Shown piece by piece: positions 47,441 through 57,152 of a stretch of DNA of 64,000 bases. The notes under the pieces were generated by a model, which saw only the letters and a list, made by a program, of their open reading frames with translations, was not told where the DNA came from and searched no databases. The translations under genes and the position numbers were made by a program. Numbering within the stretch: the first letter of the stretch is position 1; each line of letters starts with the position of its first letter. This DNA comes from Cohnella rhizosphaerae (GTDB taxonomy: Bacteria > Bacillota > Bacilli > Paenibacillales > Paenibacillaceae): positions 1,480,214 through 1,544,213 of the forward strand of contig NZ_JAPDIA010000003.1 of NCBI RefSeq assembly GCF_029525575.1, read 5' to 3'.

Positions 47441-48482
47441 TCAGGCGGACTCCAGCATGCCCATGTTGGAAACGCGGCTGGCCGCTAAGTCGGTATCGAC
47501 GGTCTGCAGGAAGGCGGTCGTGCGCGCGACGTATTCCTCCGGATGCGTGCGGAATACCATCTCGTGGATCGCGTCCTTGACGAGCCAAAGGGAAGAGTCC
47601 GCGTTCGTCTGCGACTTGGCGATCCGTTCGGAAATCTCGTACGGGGCTTTGTCGTCACGCGTGCCGTGGATGAGCAGCAAGGGGGAAGCTGTAGGCCGTG
47701 GACTGAATCTCGTCGGACGGGATCTGATCGAGCCGAATGCCGGCCCATAGCGGCGTGAATAGGGAGAGCAGGTTCATCGTCATACGGGAAGGCAAAGCGC
47801 CGTAACGCTTCAAATTGTAGGCGATCGTATCTCCGTTCGTCACGAAGGTGCTGTCGAGGATCATGCCGTCGATCAAGGAAGTCTGCAAGGCGGCTTGAAG
47901 CGCTGTGCCGGCGCCCATGGAGAAGCCCCAGACGATCAGCTCGCGCGAGCCTCTCTCCCGCGCGTATTCCAACGCGCCGACGAGCTGCTTCGATTCGCCT
48001 ATGCCGAAGGTCGCGGCCGACCTGGCATTCGGATCCGCATAGCCGTAGTCGAACATCAGCACGTTATAGTTCTGCTTATGCAGCATGTCGGCGATGTCGT
48101 ACATCGGAACCCAGTACTCTTCGCGGTTGGCGCCGAAGCCATGGCTGAGCACGACGGTGCGGGCGCTGACGGCGGAAGCGGGGATCCACCAGCCGTCCGT
48201 CATCCGGCCGCCGTTCGCGGCGGGGAAGGAAACGTCGTCATAGGCGAGTCCTTTGGCGGACATCGGGTTTTCATTAAGCGCTGCGACGGGCGGGTGGGTG
48301 AAAATCCAGCTCATATAACCGTAAAGGCCGAAGACGATCAGCACGGCGGCGCATGCGAGCGAAGCGGTGCCGATCCCGAAAATACGGGCCAGGCGACGGG
48401 CGGCGGTGAGGCGCGGAGAATCTTCTTCGAGGTGAAGCGATCCGGCGTGAAGAGGCATAGGCGTCAGGACAGTCGTGCTCAT
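47441..48482 (-). CDS. Membrane-anchored alpha/beta hydrolase (frameshift)
   Basis: Restored length 346 aa. N-terminal membrane helix (FGIGTASLACAAVLIVFGLY, ~35-54), then an alpha/beta-hydrolase fold like Bacillus YqkD. The nucleophile elbow is WGFSMGAGTAL, the acid HGTRDDKAPY and the base KDAIHEMVFR. The oxyanion strand is TVVLSHGFGANREEYW. The break is in a five-G run (47681-47685); removing one base restores YSFPLLLIHGTRDD. Substrate unknown; probably an esterase or peptidase at the membrane. Confidence 0.85.
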
Positions 48483-48629
48483 GGGGATCGCCTCCTATTT
48501 CTATCAATCTAGCACTGAAAGCGCATTATTATCTGATAATTTAAATTTAGGGCTTACGGCCTAAAGCGTCAACGGACATTGTCGTTTTGTTAGGTACATG
48601 TAATCGAACTGTAATACTAGCTTTGGAGA

Positions 48630-48687
48630 TTTACGTTGAGGCGGTAGTGAGTTATACTGGGTGTAACAAGGTTTCATGTAGTGAAAC
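48630..48687 (+). promoter_or_regulatory. iclR promoter and palindromic operator
   Basis: -35 TTTACG (48630-48635), 17-bp spacer, -10 TATACT (48653-48658). The palindrome GTTTCAT-GTA-GTGAAAC at 48671-48687 starts about 6 bp after the expected transcription start and ends 14 bp before the TTG start codon. The same 14 fixed bases recur upstream of aconitase at 53735-53751. Confidence 0.75.
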
Positions 48688-48700
48688 GGAGGTGATCCCG

Positions 48701-49445
48701 TTGGAAGAGGAAAAGAAAACCGTGCGCGCCGTCGAACGCGCCCTCGACATCCTGCTCGTGTTCACGACAGGAAGCGAATGGAGCCTGACGGAGCTGGCCG
48801 CGAAGTGCGGGCTGCACAAGAGCACCGTTCATCGGCTGCTCGCGACGCTCGAGGAGAAGGGCTTCGTCACGCGGGACGACGCGACGGACAAATATAGGCT
48901 CGGGCTGCGCGTCTTGGAGCTGTCCGCGCACTTCGCGCGATCGGACGATCCGACGGTCGTGCTTATCGGCGAGATGGAGAAGCTGCGGGATCAAATGGGG
49001 GAGACGGTCAGCCTGTATATTCGCGACCGGCTCGAACGCGTTCGGATCCAGGCGGTGCAGAGCAGACAGGCGATCCGAAGGGTCGCGCAGGTGGGCATCC
49101 GGCTGCCGCTGTCCGTGGGCGCCTCCAGCAAGGTGCTGCTGGCGTTCGAGGACGGCCATACGCGCGACGCGCTGCTAAGCGATCCTGCGTGGCCTGCGGG
49201 GCTGCGGGGGGCCGTCCTACGCGAAGCAGCTGGACGAGGTCGTGGCAGCCGGCTACGCGACCAGCTTCGAGGAGCGGGAGCCGGGCGCCGCGGCCGTAGC
49301 GGCGCCGATCTTCAGCCGCTCGGGCAAGCTGGTCGCCGCGCTCGCCGTCTCCGGCCCGTCCAACAGGCTGACGCCGGACGTCATGGAAGAGCGCGCCTCG
49401 GCGATCATCGGCGCCGCTACGCGCATGGGCGCGCTGCTCGATTAG
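48701..49445 (+). CDS. IclR family transcriptional regulator (frameshift)
   Basis: 247 aa restored from TTG 48701, after CGGAGGTGATC. The winged HTH (WSLTELAAKCGLHKSTVHRL, ~20-75) is followed by the effector domain (GETVSLYIRDRLERVRIQAV, LPLSVGASSKVLLAFEDG, AGYATSFEEREPGAAAVAAP, FSRSGKLVAALAVSGPSNRL). A six-G run (49206-49211) breaks it; with five G it reads AGLRGPSYAKQLDEVV. IclR proteins bind palindromes as dimers or tetramers and sense small metabolites. The palindrome in its own leader suggests autoregulation; the matching site at aconitase suggests a TCA-cycle role. Confidence 0.88.
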
Positions 49446-49525
49446 GGGCATGCTCGATTTCCGCTAACTTAGTCCCGCATCAACGGTATGCGGACAGAGG
49501 AGGCGTGAATAACAATCCAGTTCAT

Positions 49526-49600
49526 AGCGGATTCTGTGTCCGTAAGCGAGTCATAAACGCGATCTGAGCACAACAGCGGATCTCCTGTCCATACGCAGGC
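49526..49600. repeat. Two-copy degenerate repeat, 49-bp spacing
   Basis: AGCGGAT...TGTCC at 49526 and 49575 with similar flanks (GTCCGTAAGCG and GTCCATACGCA). Weak relative of the ~51-bp-period repeats; low confidence. Confidence 0.4.
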
Positions 49601-49647
49601 AAAAGAGCCTTGATTGCCGCTTAAACCGGCAATCAAGGCTCTTTTTT
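49601..49647. terminator. Strong bidirectional terminator between iclR and the PDZ-Lon protease gene
   Basis: AAAAGAGCCTTGATTGCCG pairs perfectly with CGGCAATCAAGGCTCTTTT across a 7-nt loop, with T run on both strands. Confidence 0.95.
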
Positions 49648-49651
49648 AACT

Positions 49652-50819
49652 TCAGGATGCTTTGGCGCTAGGCGACGGGCTCGCCGCGCTCACGTCCTTT
49701 TTCGGCTCCAGGCTGTTCAGAAAATCGAGCGCGTCCTGCAAAGACGCGACCGGCACGAGCTTCGGCTTCAGCTTCAGGTCGGCGACCGTCTGCTGCGCGA
49801 GGCTCCAATTGCCGAAGCCGTTCAGAACGGCGTTGATCGCGTCCTTCGGCGCGATTTTTTCGTTGTCCTGCCAATGGTCGGCGGCGACGCGCGTGTAAGG
49901 GACGAGGAAGTAGTCCGCCTTTTCCCGGTCGGCCGCCATTAGCTTGTACTGGATGCCGCCGATGAGTCCGACGCTGCCGTCCGCCGCGATCGTCCCCGTG
50001 CCTGCGATCCGGTAGCCCTTGGTCAGATCCTTGCCCTGCAGCTGGGAGATGATCTCCAGCGTCATCATGAGACCGGCGGACGGGCCGCCCGTATCCTCGA
50101 AGTCGAACTTGACCTTGTCCGGCGGCGTCACCTTGAGCACGGTCTGATTGGTGAAGCCGACGCCCGGCTTGCCCGTGCCCGGCATCTCGATGAGCGGCAC
50201 GCTCGCGGCAAATGCCTTTCCGCCGCGCGTGCCCGTCAGCTTGACCGTATCGCCTGCTTTTTTTGGAAGAAAGATACTTGCTGAGCGCCTCCGCGTTGTT
50301 CGCTTTGACGCCGTCCACCGAGGTGATGATATCCCCTTCCTGCAGACCGTGCTCCCGCGCCTTCGTCTCCTTGATGAACGAATTGACGATGATACCCTGT
50401 TCCTTCACGTCGATCTTCTTGTTCATCGCCGTATAGGCCGCGAGCAGCGCATTGGCCTCCGAGCTGTCTCTCATCCAGGCCATCAGATTGCGATAGGCGC
50501 CGAGGTTGACCGTGCCGCCCGTCGCCTTGGCCTGCGTCTGGATATCCATCTTGGGATTCAGCCAGGCATATATGATGGAGAATACGTTCGGTTTGGAGTA
50601 GGACGATACGGTCGTGAAGAGCAGCGCGCCCTTCTGATCGACCTTGTGGTCCGTCTCGACGCGAGGGTGCACGGGCTCTGCCGAGCCCGGACCGTACAAA
50701 ACATACGGCAGGGACCAGTTGCTGGCGACGATGACGACGACGATGAGCGCCGCGATGATGATCGCCGATCTATAGCGCCGGATAAAGCCTTTATTCTCGG
50801 TTGGCAATGCGATCGTCAC
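49652..50819 (-). CDS. PDZ-Lon (S16) membrane protease, YlbL/SepM family (frameshift)
   Basis: Restored length 388 aa. An N-terminal membrane helix (SAIIIAALIVVVIVASNWSL, ~18-37), an extracytoplasmic domain, a PDZ domain (~140-215; REHGLQEGDIITSVDGVKAN) and a C-terminal Lon protease domain. Catalytic Ser is in GGPSAGLMM (~250) and Lys in GGIQYKLMAA (~290). SepM-type proteases cleave extracellular peptides and membrane proteins. A seven-T run (50258-50264) breaks it; dropping one base restores KYLSSKKAGDTVKLTGTRGG. An acidic Ser/Pro tail ends the protein. Confidence 0.9.
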
Positions 50820-50894
50820 CTCCGTCCCTCATTATAGCGTATCCCGATCCCGTTTCCCAAACAAAAGGGAGACCGGAGGCGCGGCTGCGACATG

Positions 50895-50933
50895 AAAAAG
50901 CCGTATCGCCGGGAGCGGCCCCGGGATACGGCT
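50895..50933 (-). terminator. Aconitase terminator
   Basis: On the minus strand AGCCGTAT-CCCGG...CCGG-ATACGGCT is followed by TTTTTC. Confidence 0.8.
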
Positions 50934-50946
50934 GGGCGTGAACGAA

Positions 50947-53655
50947 TTATTGATTCGCGATCATCTGGCGCAGAACGGTCTGCAGGATGCCGCTGTTGCG
51001 GTAGTAGTCGACGTCGACCATCGAGTCGAGGCGGACGATCGCAGGGAAGGAGAAGGTCGTGCCGTCTTCGCGCGTCGCGGTAACGGTGACCGTCTGGCCC
51101 GGCTGAACGTCGTTCGAGAGCCCTTCGATGTCGAACTTCTCGTGGCCGCTGATGCCGAGCGTCTTCCAGCCGTTGCCCGGTTGGAACTGCAGCGGCAGCA
51201 CGCCCATGCCAACAAGGTTGGAACGGTGAATACGCTCGAAGCTCTCGGCGATGACCGCTTTGACGCCCAGCAGGAACGTGCCCTTGGCCGCCCAGTCGCG
51301 CGAGGAGCCCGTGCCGTATTCCTTGCCGGCGATGACGACGAGGTTCGTCTTGTTCTTCTGGTACTTCATCGACGCGTCGTAGATCGACATCACTTCGCCA
51401 GTCGGCAGGTACGTCGTCACGCCGCCTTCGGTGCCCGGAGCGACCTGGTTGCGGATACGGATGTTGGCGAACGTGCCGCGCATCATGACCTCGTGGTTGC
51501 CGCGGCGGGAGCCGTACGAGTTGAAGTCCTTCTTGTCGACGCCGTGCTTGATCAGGTACTCGCCGGCAGGGCTGTCGACCTTAATGTTGCCTGCAGGAGA
51601 GATATGGTCCGTCGTGACCGAATCGCCGAGCAGGGCCAGCACGTTGGCGCGCTTGATGTCGCCGATGTCGCCCGGTTGATCGCCCAGGTCGGTGAAGAAC
51701 GGCGGGTTCGCGATGTAGGTCGACTTGTCGTCCCACTCGTACAGTTCGCCTTCCGGTACCGGGATCTTGTTCCACTGCTCGTTTTGCGTAAAGACGTTCT
51801 CGAACTTCTTGCGGAACATCTCCGGATCGAGCGAAGCCGCGACGGCTTGCTGGATCTCTTCGTTGGTCGGCCAGATATCCTTCAGGTAGACGGGCACGTT
51901 GTTCGGGTCGTAGCCGATCGGATCGTTCGCAAGGTCGATGTTGACCGTACCGGCCAGTGCGTAAGCGATAACGAGCGGCGGCGAAGCGAGATAGTTCGCC
52001 TTGACCTGCGCATGCACGCGGCCTTCGAAGTTCCGGTTGCCCGAGAGGACCGCGGCGACGGTCATGTCGTTGTCCGCGATCGCTTGGCTGACTTCGTCAG
52101 GCAGCGGGCCGGAGTTGCCGATACAAGTCGCGCAGCCGTAGCCGGCGACGTAGAAGCCGAGCTTCTCCAGGTAAGGAAGCACGCCGGCCTTCACCAGGTA
52201 GTCGGTAACGACGAGCGAACCCGGGGTCAGCGAGCTCTTGACGTAAGCAGGCTTCGTCAGGCCGCGCTCGACTGCCTTCTTCGCGACGAGACCGGCGCCG
52301 ATCATGACGCTCGGATTCGACGTGTTCGTGCAGCTCGTGATGGCCGCGATGACGACGGCGCCCGTCGTAAGCGTGCTCGACTGGCCGTTGCGGTGCTTAA
52401 CCGGCGCGGTCTGCGCGATCTTCTCGTCGGAAAGGCCGTAGCCGCCCTTGTCGATCGGCGTGCGGATGATGCTGTTGAACTCTTCCTTCATCGCCGTCAG
52501 CTCGACGCGGTCTTGCGGACGCTTCGGACCTGCAAGGCTCGGCACGATGGTGGAAAGGTCAAGCTCGATGACGTCGGTGAACGTCGGATCCGGCGTGTCG
52601 TCGGTGCGGAACATGCCTTGCGCTTTGTAGTAGGCTTCGACGAGCTCGATTTGCTTTTCGTCGCGGCCGGTGAGACGCAGGTAGTTCAGCGTCTCGTTGT
52701 CGACCGGGAAGATGCCGATCGTCGCGCCGTATTCAGGCGCCATGTTGGCGACCGTAGCGCGGTCGGCCAGGCTGATGTTGGAGAGGCCCGGGCCGAAGAA
52801 TTCGACGAACTTGCCGACGACGCCCTTCTTGCGGAGAATCTGGGTGACGGTCAGCGCGAGGTCGGTCGCCGTAGCGCCTTCGGCCAGGCTGCCGGTCAGA
52901 CGGAAGCCGATGACTTCGGGCATGACGAAGTACAGCGGCTGGCCGAGCATGCCGGCTTCGGCTTCGATGCCGCCGACGCCCCAGCCTACGACGCCAAGGC
53001 CGTTAATCATCGTCGTGTGGGAGTCCGTTCCGACGAGCGAGTCTGGATACACTTCGGTGACGCCGTTCTTGGTCTTGGTGGCGGCGACGGATGCCAGGTA
53101 CTCGAGGTTAACCTGGTGAACGATACCGGTTGCCGGAGGAACGGCTCTAAAGTTATCGAACGCGGTTTGCGCCCAACGCAGGAAACGATAGCGTTCTTCG
53201 TTGCGCTCGAATTCGAGGTCCATGTTGGTCTGCAGCGCGTCCGCGGTGCCGAATGCGTCGACCATGACGGAGTGGTCGATGACCAGGTCGACGGGAACGA
53301 GCGGGTTGATCCGCTTCGGATCGCCGCCGGCTTGCTTCACGGTCTCGCGCATCGCGGCGAGGTCGACGACGACCGGTACGCCGGTGAAGTCTTGCAGCAC
53401 GATGCGGGCGGGGATGAATGGAACTTCCTTATCTTCGCGGCCGTTCGCCCAGTTGGCGATTTGCTTGACGTGCTCCAGCGTGATGGCGCGTCCGTCGAAT
53501 TGACGGATGGCGGCTTCAAGCAGGACTTTCATCGAGAAAGGCAGCTTGGACACGGCGCCCAGGCCTTGCTCTTCCAGACCTTGCAGGTTGTAGTAGCGGT
53601 ACGTATTGCCCGCTGCCTGCAGATCGGCCTGTACGTTGTACGGAAGGGTAGACAA
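50947..53655 (-). CDS. acnA: Aconitate hydratase AcnA/CitB
   Basis: 902 aa, intact frame, standard bacterial aconitase A/IRP length. It interconverts citrate and isocitrate with a [4Fe-4S] cluster. Cluster Cys are in [13 protein letters not shown] (~440) and [13 protein letters not shown] (~505-508). Other landmarks are [17 protein letters not shown], the [20 protein letters not shown] loop, and the swivel-domain [14 protein letters not shown] promoter and a GTTTCAC-N3-ATGAAAC palindrome (minus-strand reading) lie upstream, matching the site in front of iclR. No ATAA-type CcpC box was noticed. Confidence 0.97.
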   Translation of the reverse strand: MSTLPYNVQADLQAAGNTYRYYNLQGLEEQGLGAVSKLPFSMKVLLEAAIRQFDGRAITLEHVKQIANWANGREDKEVPFIPARIVLQDFTGVPVVVDLAAMRETVKQAGGDPKRINPLVPVDLVIDHSVMVDAFGTADALQTNMDLEFERNEERYRFLRWAQTAFDNFRAVPPATGIVHQVNLEYLASVAATKTKNGVTEVYPDSLVGTDSHTTMINGLGVVGWGVGGIEAEAGMLGQPLYFVMPEVIGFRLTGSLAEGATATDLALTVTQILRKKGVVGKFVEFFGPGLSNISLADRATVANMAPEYGATIGIFPVDNETLNYLRLTGRDEKQIELVEAYYKAQGMFRTDDTPDPTFTDVIELDLSTIVPSLAGPKRPQDRVELTAMKEEFNSIIRTPIDKGGYGLSDEKIAQTAPVKHRNGQSSTLTTGAVVIAAITSCTNTSNPSVMIGAGLVAKKAVERGLTKPAYVKSSLTPGSLVVTDYLVKAGVLPYLEKLGFYVAGYGCATCIGNSGPLPDEVSQAIADNDMTVAAVLSGNRNFEGRVHAQVKANYLASPPLVIAYALAGTVNIDLANDPIGYDPNNVPVYLKDIWPTNEEIQQAVAASLDPEMFRKKFENVFTQNEQWNKIPVPEGELYEWDDKSTYIANPPFFTDLGDQPGDIGDIKRANVLALLGDSVTTDHISPAGNIKVDSPAGEYLIKHGVDKKDFNSYGSRRGNHEVMMRGTFANIRIRNQVAPGTEGGVTTYLPTGEVMSIYDASMKYQKNKTNLVVIAGKEYGTGSSRDWAAKGTFLLGVKAVIAESFERIHRSNLVGMGVLPLQFQPGNGWKTLGISGHEKFDIEGLSNDVQPGQTVTVTATREDGTTFSFPAIVRLDSMVDVDYYRNSGILQTVLRQMIANQ

Positions 53656-53734
53656 AATAATCGGCCTCCTAGATAAGATTGCACGGATTTCATAAAAATA
53701 GAGCGAAGCGAGGATGAGAAAAGTTCTCGTTTAC

Positions 53735-53809
53735 GTTTCATTCTGTGAAACCCGATTTCAAAAATTAAACCTTCCTCATTATTATAGCGTTATCCCGGCG
53801 CACAGTAAA
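53735..53809 (-). promoter_or_regulatory. acnA promoter and putative IclR operator
   Basis: Minus strand: -35 TTTACT (53809-53804), 17-bp spacer, -10 TATAAT (53786-53781). The palindrome at 53735-53751 reads GTTTCAT-TCT-GTGAAAC on the + strand, about 80 bp upstream of the start codon and downstream of the promoter. It differs from the iclR site only in the three central bases. Confidence 0.75.
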
Positions 53810-54011
53810 GAGAGATTGTGTCCAGTTTGTTGCCAATGAGGGGGGAAACGGCCGATATTGCATGAGGTTTAGCATGCCGCAAACGTAAAGGATCATCCGC
53901 CGGGAGGCGTGAAACGAGGAGGTGCGCCGCGGGAGGGAATGCAGCGAGGGGAAATGCAGTGGGGGGGAGTGCCCGGCATCAATGCCGTCGAAGGGGTGGG
54001 AGGGAGGGAGG

Positions 54012-54645
54012 AGCCGGACGCGGTCGGAAGTGCAGAAGTGCTTTCCCAGGGCAGCACATGACGCTCGGACGTGGTCGGAAGTGCAGAAGTGCTTTCTCAG
54101 GGCAGCACATGGCGCCGGACGCGGTCGGAAGTGCAGAAGTGCTTTCCCAGGGCAGCACATGGCGCCGGACGCGGCCGGAGGGCAGAAGTGCTTTCCCAGG
54201 GCAGCACATGGCGCTCGGACGCGGCCGGAGGGCATAAGTGGTTTCCCAGGGCAGCACATGGCGCCGGACGCGGCTGGAAGTGCAGAAGTGCTTTCCCAGG
54301 GCAGCACATGGCGCCGGACGCGGTCGGAGGGGCAGAAGTGCTTTCCCAGGGCAGCACATGGCGCTCGGACGCGGCCGGAGGGGCAGAAGTGCTTTCCCAG
54401 GGCAGCACATGGCGCCGGACGTGGTCGGAGGGGCAGAAGTGCTTCCCCAGGGCAGCACATGGCGCCGGACGTGGTCGGAGGGGCAGAAGTGCTTCCCCAG
54501 GGCAGCACATGGCGCCGGACGTGGTCGTAGGGGCAGAAGTGCTTCCCCAGGGCAGCATATGGCGCCGGACGCGGTCGGAATTGCAGAAGTGCTTTCCCAG
54601 GGCAGCACATGGCGCTCGGACGCGGCCGGAAGTGCAGAAGTGCCA
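54012..54645. repeat. Tandem array, 50-51-bp period, thirteen units
   Basis: GCAGAAG starts at 54032, 54083, 54133, 54182, 54232, 54282, 54332, 54383, 54433, 54483, 54533, 54583 and 54634. The unit is GCAGAAGTGCTTTCCCAGGG, then CAGCACATGGCGCCGGACGC and GGTCGGAAGT. GTGCT...AGCAC forms a short hairpin. Variants at single positions (CGCC/CGCTC, GGAAGT/GGAGGG, TTCCC/TCCCC) come in runs of neighbouring units. It fills the ~1.07-kb gap between acnA and the amidase-like gene; 53810-54011 holds nothing else I can assign. Confidence 0.95.
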
Positions 54646-54729
54646 ACCGAATCATTAGCTGGCATGCATCAACCGCCGCGAGCATACATTTGAACGGATG
54701 CAAGCTGTGCCGAACGGGAGGGGAGTCCG

Positions 54730-55809
54730 GTGCCGGAATTGGACGAACGGATAAAGAAGGCGCTGGTCGAATACGTGAACGCGGTTAACGAAGCGGACCT
54801 GAACCGCTCGCCCGACGCGCTGGGGCGGATCGGCGACGAGGCGCACCGCCGGCAGTTGGAACGACGGGTACGCGCGCTTCGGCGGCGCGACGCGTTTTCG
54901 GGTGCGAAGCCGAGACGTGGCGAGATTCGTGCCCGCGTACTGCGGTGGAACGCAGGCCAAAAGGAAGCGTTCGCGGATTTGCAGTTGACGATCGCCAGAG
55001 TCTGCGGCGCCGGCGAAGCGGCGTATGCCGAAGAACGGATCGAGCGCGAACGGATCCGGCTCGTCCCCTTCGGCGGCGAGTGGCGTTTGGACCGCGCGGA
55101 GCCGCTGGGCGACGAGCGCTCCTCCGCAGCGCTGCTAGGGTCCGGTGCGGAAGGAGCCTTGGGCGCCCCCGGCGAATGGCCGGTAGCGCCTTCCGTTCCG
55201 TTTATGCCGGCCCGCGACGGATATGCCGCCTGGCAGGTAATCCAGAGCGGCGTTCAGGCTGCGCCTTGGGCGAATCCTTATGGAGGAGCGCCCGTCGGAA
55301 GAGGGCCTTACGATCGGGAAGCCGTCGTCGCTTACGCCGAGGCCTGGTGGGATAAAGCCAATCCGGCGTACGAGCTTTTCGAGGTGAACTGCACCAACTA
55401 CGTCTCCCAGTGTCTCTTTGCAGGGGGGGCGCCCATGAACTATACTGGGAAAAGAGAATCGGGCTGGTGGTATCACGGTCTGTCGGGCGGGCAAGAGCGC
55501 TGGAGCTACAGTTGGGCGGTCGCGAACAGCCTGCAGCATTTTTTGAGCCAACCGCGGCAGGCCGGGCTGCGGGCGGTGCGCATGGAGCGTCCCGAGCAGT
55601 TGTCGCCGGGCGACGTCATTTGCTACGATTGGGACGGCAACGGCCAATTCAGGCACAATACGATCGTGACGGCGACCGCTCCGGACGGCATGCCGCTGGT
55701 CAATGCCAATACCGTGCCCAGCAGGCACCGATACTGGGATTATCGCGATTCCTACGCCTGGACGGAGAATACCCGGTATCGTTTTTATCGTATCGAGTCG
55801 ATTTTCTAA
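54730..55809 (+). CDS. Amidase_6-domain protein (putative cysteine peptidase/amidase)
   Basis: 359 aa from GTG 54730, with GGGAGGGGAG upstream. Residues 1-150 are a charged helical region without signal peptide (ERIKKALVEYVNAVNEADLN). Residues ~195-350 are the Amidase_6 domain: YDREAVVAYAEAWWDKANPA, the probable catalytic Cys in FEVNCTNYVSQCLFAGGAPM, GWWY, WSYSWAVANSLQHFL, and LSPGDVICYDWDGNGQFRHN with the active-site His. Such proteins occur in spore-formers; a wall or spore role is inferred. It follows the repeat array. Confidence 0.82.
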   Translation: MPELDERIKKALVEYVNAVNEADLNRSPDALGRIGDEAHRRQLERRVRALRRRDAFSGAKPRRGEIRARVLRWNAGQKEAFADLQLTIARVCGAGEAAYAEERIERERIRLVPFGGEWRLDRAEPLGDERSSAALLGSGAEGALGAPGEWPVAPSVPFMPARDGYAAWQVIQSGVQAAPWANPYGGAPVGRGPYDREAVVAYAEAWWDKANPAYELFEVNCTNYVSQCLFAGGAPMNYTGKRESGWWYHGLSGGQERWSYSWAVANSLQHFLSQPRQAGLRAVRMERPEQLSPGDVICYDWDGNGQFRHNTIVTATAPDGMPLVNANTVPSRHRYWDYRDSYAWTENTRYRFYRIESIF

Positions 55810-55863
55810 GATCCTAAGGGCGAATATACGAGGCAGTCGAACAAGGCGGAGGTCAAGCTGACA

Positions 55864-56991
55864 ATGGGAACTGGACAGAAGATTCGCGTCGGGCTCGTCT
55901 ACGGCGGCCGCTCGGGCGAACATGAAGTATCGCTCCAGACCGCACTGGCGGTGCTGAAGGCATTCGATTACGACAAATACGAACTTATTCCTTATTATAT
56001 AACGAAAGAAGGCAGGTGGCGCGCGGGTTCGCTGCTTGCGGCGCCGCCCGCGGCCGTCGCGGAGCTGCAATTCGAGCCGGCCGGCGAAGCGGGAACGACC
56101 GGATCGTCGCTCATTCCCCTCATGCAGGGCATGTCCGAGACTGCGGTATCGGAAGCCGGCGTTCGCGAGGGACTAAGCTCGGTGGACGTCGTGTTCCCGC
56201 TGCTCCACGGCACCTTCGGCGAGGACGGAACGATTCAAGGCTTGTTCGAGATGGCGAACCTGCCTTACGTCGGTGCTGGCGTGCTCGCCTCTTCGGTCGG
56301 CATGGACAAAGCGGCGATGAAAACGATGTTCGCGGCTGCCGGCTTGCCGCAGGTGGGGTATCGGTCGTTTACGCGGTTTCACTGGAACAAGGAACGGGAA
56401 GCGCTTCTTGACGGCATCGAGCAGGGGATCGGCTATCCGAGCTTCGTAAAGCCCGCCAATCTCGGCTCCAGCGTCGGCGTCTCCAAGGCGCGCGATCGCG
56501 AGGAGCTCGCGGCTGCCGTCGAGGAAGCATTGCGGTACGACCGCAAGGTGATCGTAGAGGAATTCGTCGACGCGCGCGAGATCGAGGTCGCCGTCCTAGG
56601 CAACGACGAGCCGCGCGCATCGGTCGTCGGCGAGATCGTCAGCTCGAACGAATTCTACGATTATAAAGCCAAGTATATCGACGGCAAATCCGCGATGATC
56701 ATTCCGGCGGAGATTCCCGAGGAGACGGCGCTGGCCGTTCGCGAGATGGCGGTGCGGGCATTTCTGGCGATAGACGGCTCGGGGCTCTGCCGCGCGGACT
56801 TTTTCCTGCGCAAGAGCGACGGCGCGCTGCTGATCAACGAAGTCAACACGATGCCGGGCTTCACGCCGTTCAGCATGTATCCGCTGCTCTGGCAGGAGAC
56901 GGGCGTCTCCTACCGGGAACTGCTTGATACGTTGATCGAGCTCGCACTCGCCCGGCACGCCGAGAAGCAACTGATCGATTACGGCGGTTGA
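55864..56991 (+). CDS. ddl: D-alanine--D-alanine ligase
   Basis: 375 aa ATP-grasp enzyme; ATG 55864 with GCGGAGG. It makes D-Ala-D-Ala for peptidoglycan. Seen: VGLVYGGRSGEHEVSLQTA, FPLLHGTFGEDGTIQGLFE, YVGAGVLASSVGMDKAAMK, FVKPANLGSSVGVSKARD, and the C-terminal LLINEVNTMPGFTPFSMYP. No Lys-Phe marker of vancomycin-type ligases; a Tyr is present in the omega-loop region (EFYDYKAKY), as in ordinary Ddl. Single gene with the repeat pair and a terminator after it. Confidence 0.95.
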   Translation: MGTGQKIRVGLVYGGRSGEHEVSLQTALAVLKAFDYDKYELIPYYITKEGRWRAGSLLAAPPAAVAELQFEPAGEAGTTGSSLIPLMQGMSETAVSEAGVREGLSSVDVVFPLLHGTFGEDGTIQGLFEMANLPYVGAGVLASSVGMDKAAMKTMFAAAGLPQVGYRSFTRFHWNKEREALLDGIEQGIGYPSFVKPANLGSSVGVSKARDREELAAAVEEALRYDRKVIVEEFVDAREIEVAVLGNDEPRASVVGEIVSSNEFYDYKAKYIDGKSAMIIPAEIPEETALAVREMAVRAFLAIDGSGLCRADFFLRKSDGALLINEVNTMPGFTPFSMYPLLWQETGVSYRELLDTLIELALARHAEKQLIDYGG

Positions 56992-57025
56992 GCGGAGATG
57001 GATGGATGACCGACAGGTCATCTGG

Positions 57026-57104
57026 GCGAGTTAGCGGGAAAAACCGTGCAACTGCGCGAGTGGGAATGCGATCGGAGCGAGTTAACCGGGGAGACCCTGC
57101 AACG
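57026..57104. repeat. Two-unit degenerate repeat, 51-bp spacing
   Basis: GCGAGTTA at 57026 and 57077, each followed by a GGG...GAMC..TGCAAC stretch. The spacing is exactly 51 bp, as in the large arrays. Confidence 0.55.
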
Positions 57105-57148
57105 AAAAAATCACCGCCGTCAGCGCTGACGGCGGTGATTTTTTTCTA
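57105..57148. terminator. Bidirectional terminator between ddl and the sigma factor gene
   Basis: Perfect stem AATCACCGCCGTCAGC-GCTGACGGCGGTGATT with A and T runs at the ends; the two genes converge here. Confidence 0.95.
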
Positions 57149-57152
57149 AATC

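Noticed and set aside
50938..53676. A 912-codon + strand frame opposite aconitase
   Set aside because: It is the mirror of the intact acnA frame in GC-rich DNA; the product lacks any domain.
53765..54703. Long frames on both strands over the 54-kb array
   Set aside because: Several frames are open at once, as expected for GC-rich tandem repeats; compositions are implausible and no start signals exist.
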